37,684 nucleotides of DNA from Actinomycetota bacterium (GCA_016870395.1 VGBT01000023.1:1-37684), one strand, 5' to 3'; positions 1 to 8,302 are shown, counted from the stretch's first letter. Numbers and translations: made by a program. The notes: generated from the sequence alone by a model not told the origin.

Positions 1-143
1 ACCGGCTGCATCACTACTGCGGCCACGTCCCCCCAGCCGAATTCGAGCAGGCGTTCTACGCTGCCCAACGAGACACCCCCACCGGGGTCGGAAAACCAAA
101 CACCTGAGCCTCCATCAGACCCAGGGTGATTCAGTAGGGTGCA
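1..143 (+). mobile_element. Right end of an IS3-type insertion sequence (cut by window edge)
   Basis: The window opens inside the last codons of an IS3-type transposase gene. The transposase stop lies at 105-107. The terminal inverted repeat should follow shortly after it. I place the outer end near 143, where the complement reads TGCACCCTACTGAATC, because IS3 elements usually begin TG and end CA. The matching left end lies outside the window, so this boundary is a guess. The next gene begins only 23 bases further on. Confidence 0.5.
3..107 (+). CDS. IS3-family transposase, C-terminal fragment (partial)
   Basis: Only the final 34 codons are visible. They read RLHHYCGHVPPAEFEQAFY and end with TGVGKPNT before TGA. 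The pattern of R-L-H, then a short turn, then P-P-A-E-F-E and an aromatic pair is the standard tail of the IS3 orfB (DDE) transposase, just after the catalytic core. The catalytic residues are upstream of the window, so whether the protein is intact cannot be judged. The gene is cut by the window edge and not necessarily broken. Family assignment rests on this short tail alone. Confidence 0.6.
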   Translation, partial: RLHHYCGHVPPAEFEQAFYAAQRDTPTGVGKPNT

Positions 144-165
144 GTCGGACTGACTGAGGAGCATC

Positions 166-1134
166 GTGCGGCTCTGGCTCAACACCTTCCCCCGAATCGG
201 CGAGACGGCGGACATCGCGCGGGTGGCCGAGGACGCAGGGTTCTTCGGCGTGCTGTTGACCGACAGTCAGTGCCTGGCACCCGACCCCTTCGTCGAGCTC
301 GGGGCGGTGGCTCGGGTGACGGACCGGCTCCACCTCGGTACCTGCACGACGAACGTGCTCACGCGTCACGTCAGCGTCGTGGCGAACCTCGCAGCGACGC
401 TGCAGGCTGACTCCTCCGGGCGAATGCACCTGGGGGTGGCGCGTGGTGACTCCGCCGTCCGCAAGGTCGGTCTCGACCCGGCGACGCCGGAGCAGTTCGG
501 CCAGGCCCTGTCGGAGCTTCGGGGCCTGCTCGCCGGAGCCACCCCTTCGGTGTCCGCAACCGACTCGTCCCTGCAGTGGCTCGACCCGTCGACATCGGCG
601 ACGCCCGTGCTCGGCGTCGCCAGCGGTCCCCGCTCCATCACAGCTGCAGCGCGTCACGCCGACGGGCTCATCCTCCAGGTCGGCACCGATCCGGAGGTGA
701 TCCGGCACTTCGTCGAGCTGATTCGCACCACCACGCCGCGACCGGACTTCCGGATCCTGCTGTACGTGATCGTCGGTCTCTCCGACGACCGGGGCCCGGA
801 CTCCACCGTCCTCGGCGTGACACCGCTGCTGGCGCGGATGGCAGCCGAGCCGCTCCGGGACCTGGGCGCACAGCAGGCGCCCGTCGCCGAGGCCGCTGCC
901 CAGAGCTACTCCCTGGCCACCCACGGACTCTCTGCTGCTCAGGGTGCGGTCGACGGGGCCCTCGAGTACGCGATCACCGGCACGGTCGACGAGTGCGCCG
1001 ACCAGCTCGTCGCCCTCTCGGGGACCGGCTGCGACGAACTCGTGGTCATCCTCGGCTCGATGGACACTCCGACCAGTCAGTTGCTGGACCTGATCCGTAC
1101 CGTCGGCACCAGCATCGGCCCGCGGCTGACCTGA
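166..1134 (+). CDS. LLM-class (luciferase-like) flavin-dependent oxidoreductase
   Basis: A 322-residue TIM-barrel oxidoreductase of the bacterial luciferase-like family, probably using F420 or FMN. The GTG start at 166 is chosen because AGGAG lies six bases upstream and the first strand (MRLWLNTFPRIGE) is typical of the family. Next come the conserved early segments FFGVLLTDSQ and, near residues 50-65, LHLGTCTTNVLTRH. The glycine-containing turn GRMHLGVARGDS follows near residue 90. The C-terminal part carries the GTVDECADQL helix common in this family. The substrate cannot be inferred. It stands alone between an IS3 end and a hairpin at 1141. A subfamily choice such as F420-dependent reductase versus FMN monooxygenase is not possible from sequence alone. 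Confidence 0.88.
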   Translation: MRLWLNTFPRIGETADIARVAEDAGFFGVLLTDSQCLAPDPFVELGAVARVTDRLHLGTCTTNVLTRHVSVVANLAATLQADSSGRMHLGVARGDSAVRKVGLDPATPEQFGQALSELRGLLAGATPSVSATDSSLQWLDPSTSATPVLGVASGPRSITAAARHADGLILQVGTDPEVIRHFVELIRTTTPRPDFRILLYVIVGLSDDRGPDSTVLGVTPLLARMAAEPLRDLGAQQAPVAEAAAQSYSLATHGLSAAQGAVDGALEYAITGTVDECADQLVALSGTGCDELVVILGSMDTPTSQLLDLIRTVGTSIGPRLT

Positions 1135-1140
1135 CTGGAC

Positions 1141-1158
1141 CCACCCCGTCCGGGGTGG
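1141..1158 (+). terminator. Terminator-like hairpin after the oxidoreductase gene
   Basis: CCACCCC and GGGGTGG form a 7-8 bp GC-rich stem with a 2-4 base loop, starting six bases after the TGA of the preceding gene. No T-tract follows, so it is either a non-canonical terminator of the kind common in high-GC actinobacteria or a 3'-end stabiliser. Confidence 0.45.
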
Positions 1159-2085
1159 TCACGCAGGTGCCGGATCGTCGCTCAGCTCGTCGGACGCCGC
1201 GGTGACGACGTGGGACCGGGCGGCTCAGCGCTGGATGACGACCATCCGTTCCCCGGTCATCTCCCTGCTGCTCAGGGTCTCCCCGCAAGTTTGTGACCCT
1301 CCTTGACACGACCGCTGAAGCACCAGGCGGACCGGACCGAGACCAGTGACGCCGACACACGGACGGCGACCAGGAGCTACCTCTCCGGTGCATGCGTCCG
1401 GGCGGCCATGAGCAACGACGTCGACCTGCTCGGCGACGCGATGGGCCCGTTCCCACTCATCCCCAGCGTCGACGAACCACCATCGCTCCCCCGGCGGCCT
1501 GCACGAGGTCGAGGCGGAGCCTGGGCTCACCACTGCGGCGTGCAGCGCCGCTACCGGTGTGGTGGCGCCCTGGTGGCGTCCAGACTTCGGCAGCAGCGGG
1601 CCCTCTGGTCGCGTCCTTGTCGGTGTTCGGCGGACCATGGCGGCCTCCTCGATCGGTCGGTGACCGGGCAGGGATCGCGCCGGTCACGCCTCCCAAGCGC
1701 GCGGACCTCGCCCCGACACAAGTCGGGCACCCAGAAACCGGGGCGGCGACCGTGCGGCCATCTCCCACCGGCGAGCCTTGGTCAGGGTGACCGCACAACG
1801 GCTGGCGAGCTGACCACACGGCCCGGACGACCTTGACCATCTCGACCGCACCCTCGACGCCTGTCTCGACCGATGGCGCGGTCACCGGTCACCGCATGGT
1901 GTCCGCTGGGAACTCTCGGATTTCTGCCCGGCAAGGGTCGCCGCGAGTCCTTAGGAAGGGCATGGACGACCACCCCCGAAGCGACCCCGTCGCGCCGGCC
2001 CGACGTGAAGTGTCACGGGCGGCTGCTGTACTGGTCGACATCGGGCTGCGTCTCGTCCAACGCCGACCCGACGAGGAGGGAAGCG
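1159..2085. other. No gene supported in this stretch
   Basis: About 930 bases between the oxidoreductase and the recombinase. Several open frames exist on both strands, but none has a recognisable domain, a clear ribosome-binding site or a convincing composition; they look like the random open frames of high-GC DNA. The octamer CCGGTCAC or its complement occurs at 1660-1667 and 1680-1687 as an inverted pair with a 12-base loop, and again inside GGTCACCGGTCACC at 1880-1893. This could be an operator or remnant DNA. No excisionase-like gene was found. Confidence 0.5.
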
Positions 2086-3528
2086 ATGCTGACCGTTGCC
2101 TACGTGAGGGTTTCGACTGATGACCAGGTCGAGTACTCCCCCGACGCTCAAGCGAAACGAGCCAGAGACTTCGCCCGCCTCCACGACCTCGGCGCCGTGA
2201 CCGTCATGGCCGACGAAGGCTGGTCAGCGAAGAATCTCGAACGGCCAGAGATGCAACGACTCATCGGGCTCATCGAGGACGGCAAGGTCGCCCACGTCAT
2301 CGTCTGGCGCTACGACCGGCTCGCTCGCGACTCGGGCGACTTCGCCCAGCTCACCCGGCTGATGGAGCGCCATTGCGTGCAGCTGCACTCCGTGGCTGAG
2401 GGCCAGGCCGAGCTGACCACCGCCTCGGGCAAGATGCAGCTCGGTGTGCACGGCGTGTTCGCCCAGTACTACCGGGACCACATCGTGGAGAACGTCACCC
2501 GGGCGATCGAGGACGGCGTGAAGTCCGGCCGGCATCTCAACCGTGCGCCCACCGGCTACCGCATGCACGACGGCGCCCTGGTGCCCGGCGACGACGCCGA
2601 CATCGTGCGGCGCATCTTCGCCCTCCGAGCTGACGGGCTCGCCTACCGGACCATCGAGGAGCGAACCGGCGTCAAGTACTCCACCGTGCGCCAGATCCTC
2701 CTGAACCGGGTCTACTGCGGCTACGTGCGTCACCACGACAACTGGTACCCGGCGCTGCACGAACCACTCGTGACGGAAGCCCAGTTCGATGCCGCCCAGC
2801 GAGCCCACACCCCCGGCCGGCGCCGTAGCAAGGACCTGCTGTCGGGCCGTGTGCGCTGCGGACTCTGCGACCGGGTCGTGGGCGTCGAGTACAACGACCG
2901 GGGCCAGGCCATCTATCGCTGCAAGCATCGAGGCACCGGCTGCGACGTGCCCGGCCGGTCCGCCAAGGGTCTGCACCGTGCTGCACTGCTCGGGCTCGAT
3001 CTGCTCGGCCAGGACTACGAGCTACAGGCAGCGATCCGTACCGAGCTGAGCCGCCACACCGCTCCGTCCGAACCAGCGGGCGGCGGCCGGACCGCCGCAG
3101 CGCTCAAGGCCAAGCGGGCCAAGCTGCTCGACCTGTACTACGCCGACAAGATCACCGCCGACACGTTCGGCGACGAAGAAGGCCGGCTCTCCGCCCAGCT
3201 CGCCGAACTCGAGGCCGCCGACGCCGAACGAGCACAGCGTGACGCCGAACGCTCCGAGCTGGCCGAACGATTCGAGGAAGTCGCCGACCTGCTCGCCTCG
3301 GTCGACATCACCACCGTGTGGGACGAAGCCGACGACCGAGAACGACGTGTGCTCATCGAGGACCTGGTCGACGCCGTCTACGTCTACCCCGACCACCTAC
3401 GGGTCGTTGCCTGCGGCGCTCCCCCGCTCAAGGTCGAGCTGACCGAAGTAGGTCTACGCCCGCCCGCTGGTATGGGAACGTTCGTGTCGGAGGGGGGACT
3501 TGAACCCCCACGCCCTTGCGGGCACTAG
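2086..3528 (+). CDS. Large serine recombinase (integrase) running into tRNA-Leu
   Basis: A 480-residue site-specific recombinase of the large serine family. The ATG at 2086 is chosen because GAGGAGGGAA lies just before it and the protein then opens directly with MLTVAYVRVSTDDQ, placing the catalytic serine at residue 10. The resolvase domain covers residues 1-140 (VWRYDRLARD near 75), the recombinase domain about 155-250, and a zinc ribbon with Cys258, Cys261, Cys279 and Cys286 follows. A coiled coil spans about 336-404. The frame does not stop before the downstream tRNA gene: its last residues, GGLEPPRPCGH, are encoded by the complement of the tRNA 3' half, and the TAG at 3526-3528 lies inside the tRNA. 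It probably integrates or integrated a mobile element here. All catalytic features look intact. Confidence 0.92.
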   Translation: MLTVAYVRVSTDDQVEYSPDAQAKRARDFARLHDLGAVTVMADEGWSAKNLERPEMQRLIGLIEDGKVAHVIVWRYDRLARDSGDFAQLTRLMERHCVQLHSVAEGQAELTTASGKMQLGVHGVFAQYYRDHIVENVTRAIEDGVKSGRHLNRAPTGYRMHDGALVPGDDADIVRRIFALRADGLAYRTIEERTGVKYSTVRQILLNRVYCGYVRHHDNWYPALHEPLVTEAQFDAAQRAHTPGRRRSKDLLSGRVRCGLCDRVVGVEYNDRGQAIYRCKHRGTGCDVPGRSAKGLHRAALLGLDLLGQDYELQAAIRTELSRHTAPSEPAGGGRTAAALKAKRAKLLDLYYADKITADTFGDEEGRLSAQLAELEAADAERAQRDAERSELAERFEEVADLLASVDITTVWDEADDRERRVLIEDLVDAVYVYPDHLRVVACGAPPLKVELTEVGLRPPAGMGTFVSEGGLEPPRPCGH

Positions 3529-3568
3529 CCCCTCAAGCTAGCGCGTCTGCCTATTCCGCCACTCCGAC
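3485..3568 (-). tRNA. tRNA-Leu, anticodon GAG
   Basis: Read on the minus strand, the acceptor stem is GTCGGAG paired with CTCCGAC, discriminator A at 3485. The anticodon stem CTAGC/GCTAG carries the loop TTGAGGG with anticodon GAG (3534-3532). A long variable arm (GCCC GCAA GGGC) marks a class II tRNA, and the T arm is GGGGG TTCAAGT CCCCC. CCA is not encoded. The 3' half overlaps the end of the serine recombinase gene on the other strand by 43-44 bases, which fits use of this tRNA as an integration site. Confidence 0.95.
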
Positions 3569-3579
3569 GTGGCGGGAGG

Positions 3580-3585
3580 ATTGTA
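3580..3585 (-). promoter_or_regulatory. Candidate -10 box for tRNA-Leu
   Basis: TACAAT on the minus strand lies 11-12 bases upstream of the tRNA 5' end, the expected place for a -10 box. No clear -35 hexamer is visible 16-19 bases further upstream. Confidence 0.45.
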
Positions 3586-3611
3586 GCGACCGAGGCCGGC
3601 TCACCCGGCAC

Positions 3612-4017
3612 CAACCTCGGTCCGCGGCGGCCGCTCGGCGAAACGCGTCAGTGAGTCGGGGAACCACGTCAGGCACTTCGCCGACGATCCCGAAGTCAGC
3701 GACTTGGAGCATGACCGCGTTGGGATCGCGGTTGATCGCCACCACCGTTCCAGCGCCGCGCGTACGAACGCGATGCGCCAGCGCGTTCGACACGCCGCAC
3801 GCGACGTACAGACGCGGGCGCACCGTGGTTCCGGTCGGCCCATCTGCTCGGACCGCGGAGCGACCCCCGCCTCCACCAAGAGGACAGACTCCTCCAGCTC
3901 CACCCGCAGGTCCACACGCACCGGCATGCGGGGACGGGTGACCGTCGCGGCGGGCCGAACGCCGACGGGAGCCGCCCAAAGGTCGGGAACCACCTTCACG
4001 AGCACGACGGCCCTCAC
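3612..4017 (-). pseudogene. Electron-transfer-flavoprotein remnant (etfB start / etfA end scar)
   Basis: Between about 3841 and 3635 the minus strand encodes GPTGTTVRPRLYVACGVS, then AGTVVAINRDPNAVMLQVAD and FGIVGEVPDVVPRLTDAF. This is the conserved FAD-binding C-terminal part of ETF alpha. In the alpha family the first block is followed by SGAIQH; here it reads NALAH, so the FAD loop has drifted. Upstream the match continues in a different frame (GVAPRSEQMG), so a one-base frameshift lies near 3838-3842. At 4017 a GTG opens VRAVVLVKVVPD, which resembles the start of ETF beta. The simplest reading is that a deletion fused the beginning of etfB to the end of etfA and the product then decayed. 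The etfB part is weaker than the etfA part. No functional product is expected. Confidence 0.72.
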
Positions 4018-4066
4018 GCGTCCCGATGCGATGGCGGTAGCGCACCTCCCCCACCTCCGCCGGGCT

Positions 4067-4095
4067 TGTTGCGCGATGCGCTCATACAGCGCCTT
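4067..4095. repeat. Direct repeat, copy 1 (29 bases)
   Basis: These 29 bases are identical to 4150-4178. The core is TGTTGCG, then GCGCT-catac-AGCGC. In this copy the outer right arm is altered (CGGCACCA in place of CGCAACA), so the outer stem cannot close. Confidence 0.8.
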
Positions 4096-4122
4096 CGGCA
4101 CCAATCTCGGGGGGTCCTGGGG

Positions 4123-4138
4123 CGGTTCCGCGGAACCG
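4123..4138. repeat. Perfect 16-bp palindrome between the two direct repeats
   Basis: CGGTTCCGCGGAACCG reads the same on both strands. It sits midway between the two copies of the 29-base repeat. It could be a protein-binding site or a hairpin end. Function unknown. Confidence 0.6.
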
Positions 4139-4149
4139 GTGCGGCGGTC

Positions 4150-4186
4150 TGTTGCGCGATGCGCTCATACAGCGCCTTTCGCAACA
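4150..4186. repeat. Dyad-symmetric repeat, copy 2 (37 bases)
   Basis: This copy has full two-level symmetry: outer arms TGTTGCG and CGCAACA (7 bp), 4-base internal loops on each side, inner arms GCGCT and AGCGC (5 bp) and loop CATAC. It begins 24 bases downstream of the oppF stop in the direction of transcription, so it could cap the opp transcript, although no T-tract follows. Confidence 0.75.
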
Positions 4187-4209
4187 AACTGAAGAATCAC
4201 TGGAGGGCG

Positions 4210-5238
4210 TCAGGTCGGTGGAGACGCCTCGGCGAAGTGGCAGGCGACCGGGTGGCCTTGGCCGCGGTCCACCAGTGCCGGCTCCTCCTGCGCGCAGACG
4301 TCCTCGGCCTTCCAGCACCGGGTCCGGAACCGGCAGCCCGACGGCGGGTTCGCGGGGCTCGGCACATCGCCCTCCAGCACGATCCGCTGCCGCGCCCGCT
4401 CCCGCCGTGGGTCCGGCACCGGCACCGCCGAGAGCAGCGCCTGCGTGTACGGGTGCGACGCCTGCTCGTACACCTCATCGGCCGGTCCGGTCTCCACGAT
4501 CTTGCCGAGGTACATCACCGCGACCGTGGCGCACACGTGGCGCACCACCGACAGGTCGTGCGCCACGAACAGGTACGCGAGCCCGAGTTCGTCTTGGAGG
4601 TCCTGGAGCAGGTTCACGATCCCCGCCTGGATCGACACGTCGAGCGCGGAGACCGGCTCGTCCAGCACCACCAGCCCCGGGTCCAGCGCCAGGGCGCGCG
4701 CGATCCCGATCCGTTGGCGCTGTCCGCCGGAGAATTCGTGCGGGAACCGGTTGGCATGCCCGGGCTCGAGTCCCACCCGGTCGAGGAGATGTTCCACCCG
4801 GGCCGCGCCGCCGTCGGACCACACGCCGTGCACGCGCAACGGCTCTGCGACGATCGCTTGCACCGTCATGCGGGGATTCAGCGATGCGTAGGGGTCCTGG
4901 AAGACGACCTGCATCTTCGCCCGCAGGCGCGCCAGGTCTCGGCGCGCCAGCGCGCCCACGTCCTTGCCCGCGAACCGGACGGTGCCGCTCGTCGGCTGCT
5001 CCAGATCCAGCACGCACCGCCCGGTGGTCGTCTTGCCGCAGCCGCTCTCCCCCACGAGCCCCAGTGTCTCGCCCCATCCGATCGTGAACGACACCCCCGA
5101 CACGGCCTGCACCTCGCCCACCACGCGCCGGAACACCCCGGCGCGCACCGGAAAGTGCTTCACCAGGTCGCGCACCTCGAGCACCGGCGCGCCACCTGGT
5201 TCGGCCGGCGCGCCCGCGCCCCGTCGCAAGCTCGTCAT
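4210..5238 (-). CDS. oppF: Peptide ABC transporter ATP-binding protein (OppF/DppF type)
   Basis: A 342-residue cytoplasmic ATPase, the second nucleotide-binding subunit of a peptide importer. Walker A is [10 protein letters not shown] near residue 63, the Q-loop segment is [12 protein letters not shown], the signature is [15 protein letters not shown], Walker B is [12 protein letters not shown] and the switch histidine is in FVAHDLS. The family C-terminal extension is present ([16 protein letters not shown], then a cysteine-containing stretch [11 protein letters not shown]). The ATG at 5238 overlaps the TGA of oppD (ATGA) and has GGTGGAG upstream, so it is preferred over an in-frame start 45 bases earlier. 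Last gene of oppABCDF. Ligand specificity within the oligo/dipeptide/nickel family cannot be read from the ATPase. Confidence 0.93.
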   Translation of the reverse strand: MTSLRRGAGAPAEPGGAPVLEVRDLVKHFPVRAGVFRRVVGEVQAVSGVSFTIGWGETLGLVGESGCGKTTTGRCVLDLEQPTSGTVRFAGKDVGALARRDLARLRAKMQVVFQDPYASLNPRMTVQAIVAEPLRVHGVWSDGGAARVEHLLDRVGLEPGHANRFPHEFSGGQRQRIGIARALALDPGLVVLDEPVSALDVSIQAGIVNLLQDLQDELGLAYLFVAHDLSVVRHVCATVAVMYLGKIVETGPADEVYEQASHPYTQALLSAVPVPDPRRERARQRIVLEGDVPSPANPPSGCRFRTRCWKAEDVCAQEEPALVDRGQGHPVACHFAEASPPT

Positions 5239-6266
5239 CGCTCCACCGTCTCCGGTGCCGGCACCCGCTCCGGGAAATGGCACGCGCTCAGATGCCCCGG
5301 GCCGACCTCCCGCAGCTCCGGTCCCTCGCCGTCGCAGCGCCCGGGCACCTCCGCGTGCTCACAGCGCGGGTGGAACGCGCACCCCGCCGGCAAGGCCAGC
5401 GGTGACGGCGGCTGACCCCCGATCTGGTGCAGGCGTCGGTCGCGTCGTGCCCGACGGTCGAGGCGCGGCAGCGACGCGAGCAGCCCGCTCGTGTACGGGT
5501 GCGCCGGCGCGTAGAAGGTGCGGTCGACGCCGGCGACCTCCACCGCGCGTCCTGCGTACAGCACCAGCACCCGGTCTGCGACGCCTGCCACCACCCCGAG
5601 GTCGTGGGTAACCAGGATCACTGACGAACGGGTCCGCTCCTGGATCCGCCGGAACACGTCGAGCACCTGCGCCTGGATCGTCACGTCGAGTGCCGTCGTC
5701 GGCTCGTCCGCGATGAGCAGGGCGGGGTCGTTCGCGATCGCCATCGCGATCATCGCCCGCTGGCGCATCCCACCCGAGTACTCGTGCGGGTACTGGTCGG
5801 CGCGCTCGGCCGGGTTGGGGATGCCCACCACGTCGAGCAGCTCGACCACGCGCTCCCGCAGCTCGGCCCCGCCCACTTCCCGGTGCACCGTGATCGCCTC
5901 GCCGACCTGCGTGCCGACCGGCATCACCGGGTTGAGCGCCGCGAGCGCGTCCTGGAAGATCATCGCGACCTGCGCGCCGCGTACCTGCTCGAGCTCCTTC
6001 TCCGACGCGCCGAGGATCGGGCGGCCGTGCAGCTCTACCGCGCCGCTCACCCGTGCCGACGATGGCAGCAGTCCGAGGATCGCGAGCGCGGTGACGCTCT
6101 TGCCCGAGCCCGACTCCCCCACGACGCCCAGGGTCTCGCCGGGCGCGACCTCGAAGCCCAGTCCGTCGACCGCGCGCAGGATGCCCTGCTCGGTAGGCAG
6201 GTCGACCGTGAGGCCCCGCACCGAGAGCACGGGTGTCGCGGGGTCGGCGAGGGGTGCGCTTGTCAC
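5235..6266 (-). CDS. oppD: Peptide ABC transporter ATP-binding protein (OppD/DppD type)
   Basis: A 343-residue ATPase partner of OppF. Walker A is [11 protein letters not shown] near residue 50, the Q-loop segment is [11 protein letters not shown], the signature is [16 protein letters not shown], Walker B is [12 protein letters not shown] and the switch is LVTHDLG. The C-terminal extension has [12 protein letters not shown] and the cysteine stretch GCAFHPRC, as in other peptide importers. The GTG at 6266 forms a GTGA overlap with the stop of oppC; the longer open frame upstream reads through oppC in another frame and lacks the domain, so it is rejected. The four-base overlaps at both ends imply translational coupling with oppC and oppF. 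Confidence 0.93.
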   Translation of the reverse strand: MTSAPLADPATPVLSVRGLTVDLPTEQGILRAVDGLGFEVAPGETLGVVGESGSGKSVTALAILGLLPSSARVSGAVELHGRPILGASEKELEQVRGAQVAMIFQDALAALNPVMPVGTQVGEAITVHREVGGAELRERVVELLDVVGIPNPAERADQYPHEYSGGMRQRAMIAMAIANDPALLIADEPTTALDVTIQAQVLDVFRRIQERTRSSVILVTHDLGVVAGVADRVLVLYAGRAVEVAGVDRTFYAPAHPYTSGLLASLPRLDRRARRDRRLHQIGGQPPSPLALPAGCAFHPRCEHAEVPGRCDGEGPELREVGPGHLSACHFPERVPAPETVER

Positions 6267-7255
6267 CGGCGCCGCTCCGAGCGCGGGTCGAACGCGTCGC
6301 GCAGCCCGTCGCCGACGAAGTTCACCGCGAGGACCGTGATCAGGATCGCGAGCCCGGGCCCGTAGATCAAATACGCCTGGCTGGTGCCGACGGTGCCCTC
6401 CGCGTCTTTGAGCAGGTTCCCCCACGACGTCTCCGGTGGCTGCACCCCGAAGCCGAGGAACGACAGCGTCGACTCCGTGACGATCGCCAGCGCGACCCCG
6501 AGCGTCGCGGTGACGAGGATCGGCCCCACGGTGTTGGGCAGGACGTGGCGCACGACGATCCGAGTCGACGACGCACCCGACGCCCGCGCCGCCTCCACGA
6601 ACTCCTTCTCCTTGATCGACATTACCTGCCCGCGCACGACGCGAGCCGCGTACATCCAGAACAGCCCCGCCAGCACGAGGATGATCGTCGTGTCCTCGTT
6701 GCCGAAGCGGTCGAGCGCGAGGGCCAGGATCGCGAGGGCCGGCACCACGAGGAACAGATCGGTCACCCTCATCAGCACCTGGTCGGTCGCGCGCCCGGCA
6801 TAGCCGGCGATCGCACCCACCGCGGTGCCCACGAACGTCGAGATCAGCGCAACCGCGAGCCCGACCTTCAACGAGATCTGCCCCGCGTACAGGACCCGGC
6901 TCAGTTGATCGCGCCCCAGCTCATCGGTTCCCAGCCAGTGGCCGACCCTCGGTGACACCGGCCCGAGAAGCAGGTCCTGTTGCGTGTTGGAATACGGCGC
7001 GAAGAGATCCGCGCCGAAGCACGCCACGAAGATCAACGCGAGGACCCCGAGTGACACCACCGCGAGCTTGTGACGGAAGAACCGGCGGCGGAGCAGCGCC
7101 CATTGCGACCGGGCGACCGGTGCCGCGTGGGCCGCGGCTTCGAACTCGCCGGTCGCCGACGGCAACAGCTCCGCGCCGATGACGCCGCTCGGTCCCGCGT
7201 CGCGCGGCGGGCCTTCCACGAGGCCGTCGTCGTCACGTGGGGTCCGCGTGCTCAC
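6263..7255 (-). CDS. oppC: Peptide ABC transporter permease (OppC/DppC type)
   Basis: A 330-residue inner-membrane permease. A cytoplasmic N-terminal tail of about 60 residues precedes the first membrane helix (LAVVSLGVLALIFVACFGA), after which the family segment HWLGTDELGRDQLSRVLYA appears. Further helices follow, and the EAA loop that contacts the ATPases is EFVEAARASGASSTRIVVRH near residue 220. The TLSFLGFGVQPPETSWG segment is highly characteristic of OppC/DppC proteins. The GTG start overlaps the TGA of oppB (GTGA). It pairs with OppB to form the transmembrane channel. Confidence 0.93.
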   Translation of the reverse strand: MSTRTPRDDDGLVEGPPRDAGPSGVIGAELLPSATGEFEAAAHAAPVARSQWALLRRRFFRHKLAVVSLGVLALIFVACFGADLFAPYSNTQQDLLLGPVSPRVGHWLGTDELGRDQLSRVLYAGQISLKVGLAVALISTFVGTAVGAIAGYAGRATDQVLMRVTDLFLVVPALAILALALDRFGNEDTTIILVLAGLFWMYAARVVRGQVMSIKEKEFVEAARASGASSTRIVVRHVLPNTVGPILVTATLGVALAIVTESTLSFLGFGVQPPETSWGNLLKDAEGTVGTSQAYLIYGPGLAILITVLAVNFVGDGLRDAFDPRSERRR

Positions 7256-8220
7256 GTCAGCCGCACCCGTGGGTCGAGCACGCTGTACAGCACGTCGGCG
7301 AGCAGGTTAAACGCCACGATGAGCGAGGCAGTGACCAGCACCCACGCCGCCAGGACCGGCGCGTCGCCGTCGCTCAAAGACGTGACGAAGAGGCTGCCCA
7401 TCCCCGGAATCGAGAAGATCGTCTCCGTCACGATGACCCCGCCGAAGAGCGCCCCGATGTCGAGCGCCATCACCGTGAGGAGCGGCACCAGGGCGTTGCG
7501 GAGACCGTGTCTCAGGATGACCTGGCGTCGGGGGACCCCCTTGGCCCGGGCCGTGCGGACGTAGTCGGCCGACATCACGTCGAGCATCTCGGCACGTTGG
7601 AACCGACTCCACGACGCGACGATCTGCACGGTGAGCGTCATCACCGGCAGCACCAAGTGGCGCAGGTAGTCGAGGTCGAACCCGCTGCTGTCACCGCTGT
7701 GCAACCCCACGATGTAGAAGAGCGGCTGGTCGAGATCGAACCAGCGCTTGGGTCCGACCGCGAGCAGCTCGATCGCGAGCAGCCCGAACCAGAACGGCGG
7801 CATCGCGAGGCCGAGGAACGAGAGCCCGGTGAAGGTGTAGTCGAGGACCGAGTATTGCCGGACCGCCGAGTACACCCCGAGCGCGATGGCAACGACCGCA
7901 GAGATCAGCACCCCCCAAAAGATCAGCTGCACGGAGCTCCACAGCGCACGCGGAATCATCTCTTCCACCGCTTCGTGCGTGCGCGAGCTCTCGCCGAGGT
8001 CGCCGCGCACGGCGTCGCCCAGCCAGCGCCCGTACTGTGTCACGACCGGATCGTCGAGCCGGAGCCGTTCCTCGCATCGTGAGACCGCTGCCGCGTCACG
8101 AGACGCCCGCAGCCGTGCACACGGGTCGTAGGTCTCTCGCACCATCCAGAACATCAGGAAGGACGCGACGATAACGACGGGCACCGAGTACAGGAGGCGC
8201 CGGGAGACGTAGGTCAGCAT
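7252..8220 (-). CDS. oppB: Peptide ABC transporter permease (OppB/DppB type)
   Basis: A 322-residue inner-membrane permease that pairs with OppC. It begins with a membrane helix (RRLLYSVPVVIVASFLMFW). A periplasmic loop with two cysteines follows, then LGDAVRGDLGESSRTHEAV, the usual OppB/DppB block. The EAA loop is DYVRTARAKGVPRRQVILRH near residue 220, and the ETIFSIPGMGSLFV segment is typical of the family. The ATG at 8220 is separated from oppA by 82 bases that contain a strong hairpin (8241-8274), so its expression may be uncoupled from that of oppA. Confidence 0.93.
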   Translation of the reverse strand: MLTYVSRRLLYSVPVVIVASFLMFWMVRETYDPCARLRASRDAAAVSRCEERLRLDDPVVTQYGRWLGDAVRGDLGESSRTHEAVEEMIPRALWSSVQLIFWGVLISAVVAIALGVYSAVRQYSVLDYTFTGLSFLGLAMPPFWFGLLAIELLAVGPKRWFDLDQPLFYIVGLHSGDSSGFDLDYLRHLVLPVMTLTVQIVASWSRFQRAEMLDVMSADYVRTARAKGVPRRQVILRHGLRNALVPLLTVMALDIGALFGGVIVTETIFSIPGMGSLFVTSLSDGDAPVLAAWVLVTASLIVAFNLLADVLYSVLDPRVRLT

Positions 8221-8240
8221 CGAGCATCTCGGGCGACGGT

Positions 8241-8274
8241 CTCCGGACCCGGCACGGGCCTACCGGCTCCGGAG
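8241..8274 (-). promoter_or_regulatory. Intercistronic hairpin between oppA and oppB
   Basis: CTCCGGA (8241-8247) pairs with TCCGGAG (8268-8274); after a single mismatch an inner CCGG/CCGG pair continues the stem around a 10-base loop. Hairpins just after binding-protein genes are known from other import operons, where they hold back 3' decay and raise the binding-protein level relative to the permeases. That role here is inferred from position. Confidence 0.55.
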
Positions 8275-8302
8275 GTGCGCATCACCCGCGATGCTATGCC
8301 GT

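Noticed and set aside
1303-1836. Open frames of 130-180 codons in the integrase leader region
   Set aside because: No recognised motif, no good ribosome-binding site, and overlapping frames of similar length on both strands.
1873-2085. Upstream extension of the integrase frame by 71 codons
   Set aside because: The strong ribosome-binding site and catalytic-domain start are at 2086; the extension is unlike the family.
4066-5415. A 449-codon plus-strand frame starting in the repeat region
   Set aside because: It is antisense to oppF and oppD and shows no domain.
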